From JANLSO01 sp031362405 (lineage in GTDB: Bacteria; Actinomycetota; Thermoleophilia; Miltoncostaeales; Miltoncostaeaceae), in assembly GCA_031362405.1 (NCBI GenBank), contig JANLSO010000189.1:1-8657 (forward strand): a stretch of 8,657 bases of DNA, written 5' to 3'. Numbering within the stretch: the stretch's first letter is position 1; each line of letters begins with the position of its first letter. Shown piece by piece: positions 7,001 through 8,657 of this stretch. Both the position numbers and the translations under genes were made by a program. The notes beneath the pieces were generated by a model that worked only from the letters and a program-made list of their open reading frames with translations, was not told where the DNA came from and ran no database searches.

Positions 7001-7073
7001 GAGCTCCCTTCCTTCAGACGAAAGCACTCCTGAAGTGAAGGTAGTCATGGCATCTCCGCGCCCGGCCAGCGCG

Positions 7074-7090
7074 AGGTCAATGCCAGGTCA
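7074..7090 (-). promoter_or_regulatory. Direct repeat TGACCT-N5-TGACCT upstream of the ABC operon
   Basis: On the minus strand TGACCT occurs twice with 5 bases between (7090-7085 and 7079-7074), an 11-bp period or one helical turn. It lies in the 96-base gap between the phosphoesterase stop and the ATPase start. The second copy forms TTGACC (7080-7075), which could also be a -35 box, though no good -10 follows at 17 bases. Tandem hexamers of this period are the usual target geometry of OmpR-family regulators, so the regulator at 1055-1729 is a candidate binder. This is inference from spacing only. Confidence 0.35.
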
Positions 7091-7096
7091 GAATCC

Positions 7097-7966
7097 TCAG
7101 CCGGTCTGGCACCTCACGATTCCGGCTTTGAGGGTCTTCCCTCCTGTGGCGACAAAAGCAAACCGCGCGCGACCCGAAGAGAGCGTCAGCCGAACCGCGC
7201 CGTAGTCGGTGTCGTTGCTCCACACCAACCGAGGATCGCTCGCGTCGACGTCGTACCGCTCTCGGCCCCCTGCTCCGGCGATCAGCTCGGTGATGCCATT
7301 GCGCCGCCGCAGCTGCTGCATGTCGTGTTCGTGGCCGTTCAAAACGAGCGACGCGTGCCCGCGCAGCGCGCTCCAGATCGGAGCGATGTCGGTGGCATCG
7401 CCGTGCGTGGCGGCGCTAAAGCGCGGACGATGCCAGAACGCGATCCGGCATGTGCCCGGCGCTTTGAGCTGCTTTCGCAGCCAGGTGGCCTGCGCAGAAG
7501 CCGGGCCGTGATCCATCTCCGAGTTCAGGCTGATGATCTGCCAGCCGGCCACCGACGTCGCGTAGTACGGCGGCGGCGCGCCACCCGTGACCTGCGACCA
7601 ATACGGGTCGTAGCCCACCGCGTGGTTGCCCCAATCGTGGTTACCCGGGGTTGGCAGAGTGACCACGCGCAAAGCCCCGTAGACCCCGTCGTAGTTATCC
7701 CGGAACTCCGCCGCGGTACCGGACTCGTAAACGTCGCCCAAGTAGAGCAACGCCGCGGGATTCTCGGCGGCGATCTTCCGGGCCACCGCACGCCCATCAC
7801 CTGATCCGTTGGCCCCGTCACCGACCGCCCAGACCGTCGCGGGGATGTCCTGGCGAGGAGTCGGGAACTGCCCGGCGCCCGATCCGGAGGCAACGGCAAC
7901 ACCGGCAACAACCACGGCGGTAGCCGCAAATCCGACCCCGGCGAGAGCTTTTCGTGGCATCGGCAT
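7097..7966 (-). CDS. Exported calcineurin-like metallophosphoesterase
   Basis: I start this 289-residue protein at ATG 7966, with AAGGGG 9 bases upstream; a TTG at 8014 would extend it but has no convincing ribosome binding site and would spoil the signal peptide. The N-terminus MPMPRKALAG plus a hydrophobic Ala/Val stretch to about residue 27 is a signal peptide or anchor. The metal-binding motifs of the two-metal phosphoesterase fold appear in order: AVGDG (D50), YLGDVY (D78, Y80), PGNHD (N109, H110), FWHRP (H179) and NGHEHD (H212, H214). All ligands are present, so an active phosphatase is expected outside the cytoplasm, most like the purple acid phosphatase branch. The substrate is unknown. 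It lies between the cupredoxin gene and the ABC operon on the same strand; 96 bases before the ATPase leave operon membership open. Confidence 0.93.
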   Translation of the reverse strand: MPMPRKALAGVGFAATAVVVAGVAVASGSGAGQFPTPRQDIPATVWAVGDGANGSGDGRAVARKIAAENPAALLYLGDVYESGTAAEFRDNYDGVYGALRVVTLPTPGNHDWGNHAVGYDPYWSQVTGGAPPPYYATSVAGWQIISLNSEMDHGPASAQATWLRKQLKAPGTCRIAFWHRPRFSAATHGDATDIAPIWSALRGHASLVLNGHEHDMQQLRRRNGITELIAGAGGRERYDVDASDPRLVWSNDTDYGAVRLTLSSGRARFAFVATGGKTLKAGIVRCQTG

Positions 7967-8070
7967 CTGCGAGAACCCCTTGTTGACGGCGATGCGGATG
8001 GGATGCCCCACCAATCAGCGGCCCACCCACGCTAGCGCCGGGCCGCGATCGGACGAAATTCCGCTGCCTG

Positions 8071-8105
8071 GTGCACAGAACGGTGCCCGGCACCGTTCTG
8101 TGCAC
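8071..8105. terminator. 35-bp perfect palindrome after the cupredoxin gene
   Basis: GTGCACAGAACGGTGCC (8071-8087) and its exact complement GGCACCGTTCTGTGCAC (8089-8105) are separated by a single C. The element starts 9 bases after the cupredoxin stop and lies about 105 bases upstream of the phosphoesterase start. As RNA it would form a very stable hairpin, so a terminator is the simplest reading, although no T-run follows. The almost absent loop and 17-bp perfect arms also fit a dispersed intergenic palindromic repeat or a dimeric protein-binding site. Only this one copy is in the window. Confidence 0.7.
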
Positions 8106-8113
8106 GAACTGCT

Positions 8114-8575
8114 CTAGCTGACGGTGAAGTCTGCGCGCATCCCGCCGACGTAGTGACCGGGCAGATTGCAGATGAGGACGTAGTGCCCGGCCTTCAACTT
8201 CAGCTTTGCGGTGTTCGTCGCGTTCGCCGACATATCACCTGTTTCTCCGACGTGGCCCGCCTCGCTGGCCTTGCCACCGCTCAACGCCAGCGCCGCGGCC
8301 TTTTTGTCGGTGCGGATCACGACCATCTCGTGGGTGAGCTTGCCCACGTTGTGTACTTGGAACGCCACGGTGCCGGCGGGGACGGTCGTCCTCGACGGCG
8401 TGATCGAGAACTCCTTGGCACCACCGAGGTTGACCTCGACGACCCCCGCCTTGCTCGGGGCAGTCGGGGTCGCGACAGCGCTCGGCGACGAGCCGCCGCA
8501 GCCGGCGAGGACGAGCAGCGGCAGTGCAGCGGCAGCCACACCGGCCGCCGAAATGGCCGAGAGGGTTCTGTTCAT
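8114..8575 (-). CDS. Cupredoxin-domain lipoprotein (type-1 copper protein)
   Basis: This 153-residue protein starts at ATG 8575, with AAAGGAG 7 bases upstream. It has a lipoprotein signal with lipobox LVLAGC (acylated C26), a short Ser/Thr/Pro linker, and one cupredoxin domain from about residue 45. The copper ligands are all visible: H82 in KLTHEMVV, then C136, H141 and M146 in the C-terminal ICNLPGHYVGGM (Cys-x4-His-x4-Met), as in plastocyanin/azurin-like blue copper proteins. The protein would be anchored on the outer face of the membrane and carry electrons or copper. The segment between ligands is longer than in plastocyanin, with a Lys/Ala/Gly-rich insert at about 90-120. No redox partner such as an oxidase is encoded in the window, so its role in electron transfer or copper handling is undecided. 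Confidence 0.93.
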   Translation of the reverse strand: MNRTLSAISAAGVAAAALPLLVLAGCGGSSPSAVATPTAPSKAGVVEVNLGGAKEFSITPSRTTVPAGTVAFQVHNVGKLTHEMVVIRTDKKAAALALSGGKASEAGHVGETGDMSANATNTAKLKLKAGHYVLICNLPGHYVGGMRADFTVS

Positions 8576-8582
8576 GCGAAAG

Positions 8583-8595
8583 CTCCTTTGAGGAG
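8583..8595 (-). promoter_or_regulatory. Possible hairpin masking the cupredoxin ribosome binding site
   Basis: The minus strand reads CTCCT-CAA-AGGAG, two exact 5-base arms around a 3-base loop. The AGGAG arm is the Shine-Dalgarno sequence of the cupredoxin gene, so folding would hide it. This could tune translation, but five base pairs next to a GC-rich leader may arise by chance. The remaining bases to the right edge (8596-8657) hold no gene I can support. Confidence 0.3.
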
Positions 8596-8657
8596 TCGTT
8601 CGGGGGTAAACATCCGTCGGCCGGAGGCACGGCAGAGTGCACCAGCCGCCCGCCGAT

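Noticed and set aside
8015..8070. Possible -10 box TAGCGT on the minus strand (8034-8029) for the phosphoesterase
   Set aside because: No acceptable -35 at 16-18 bases upstream; a six-base match in GC-rich DNA is too weak to annotate.

Overview
The window is GC-rich DNA with dense, largely overlapping genes, near-consensus Shine-Dalgarno sequences and several GCGG-type lipoproteins. This suggests a high-GC actinobacterium. The style of the secreted proteins (GCGGSS lipoboxes, an acidic tail ending in DHQNEGVE) reminds me of Thermoleophilia/Solirubrobacterales, but that is inference and nothing in the window fixes the taxon.

Layout. (1) Bases 1-836, minus strand: the N-terminal 278 residues of a polytopic membrane protein of unrecognised family, running off the left edge, with a GHHHG loop. 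(2) Bases 1055-3119, plus strand: a two-component system, an OmpR-type response regulator overlapping a HAMP-containing histidine kinase by 8 bp. It is divergent from (1), and the 218-bp gap carries a 15-bp palindrome next to the regulator's ribosome binding site. (3) Bases 3188-3564, minus strand: a small secreted acidic Thr/Pro/Glu-rich protein whose frame appears broken by a single-base indel. It converges on the kinase, with a perfect 10-bp hairpin between them. (4) Bases 3747-7000, minus strand: a tightly overlapping four-gene operon transcribed right to left: ABC ATPase, two paralogous ABC-2 permeases of NosY-like architecture, and a lipoprotein. A perfect 11-bp hairpin follows the last gene, and a TGACCT direct repeat with 11-bp period lies upstream of the first. 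(5) Bases 7097-7966, minus strand: an exported calcineurin-like metallophosphoesterase. (6) Bases 8114-8575, minus strand: a cupredoxin lipoprotein with an intact type-1 copper site, followed by a 35-bp perfect palindrome.

How it may work together. Nearly every product on the minus strand is a membrane or exported protein, and the two-component pair is the only obvious regulator. The most system-like element is the ABC exporter with its translationally coupled lipoprotein. A NosF/NosY-like transporter near a copper protein and a His-rich membrane protein makes a link to copper or another extracytoplasmic cofactor possible, but no sequence motif shows the substrate. No RNA genes, CRISPR arrays, insertion sequences or prophage genes were seen.
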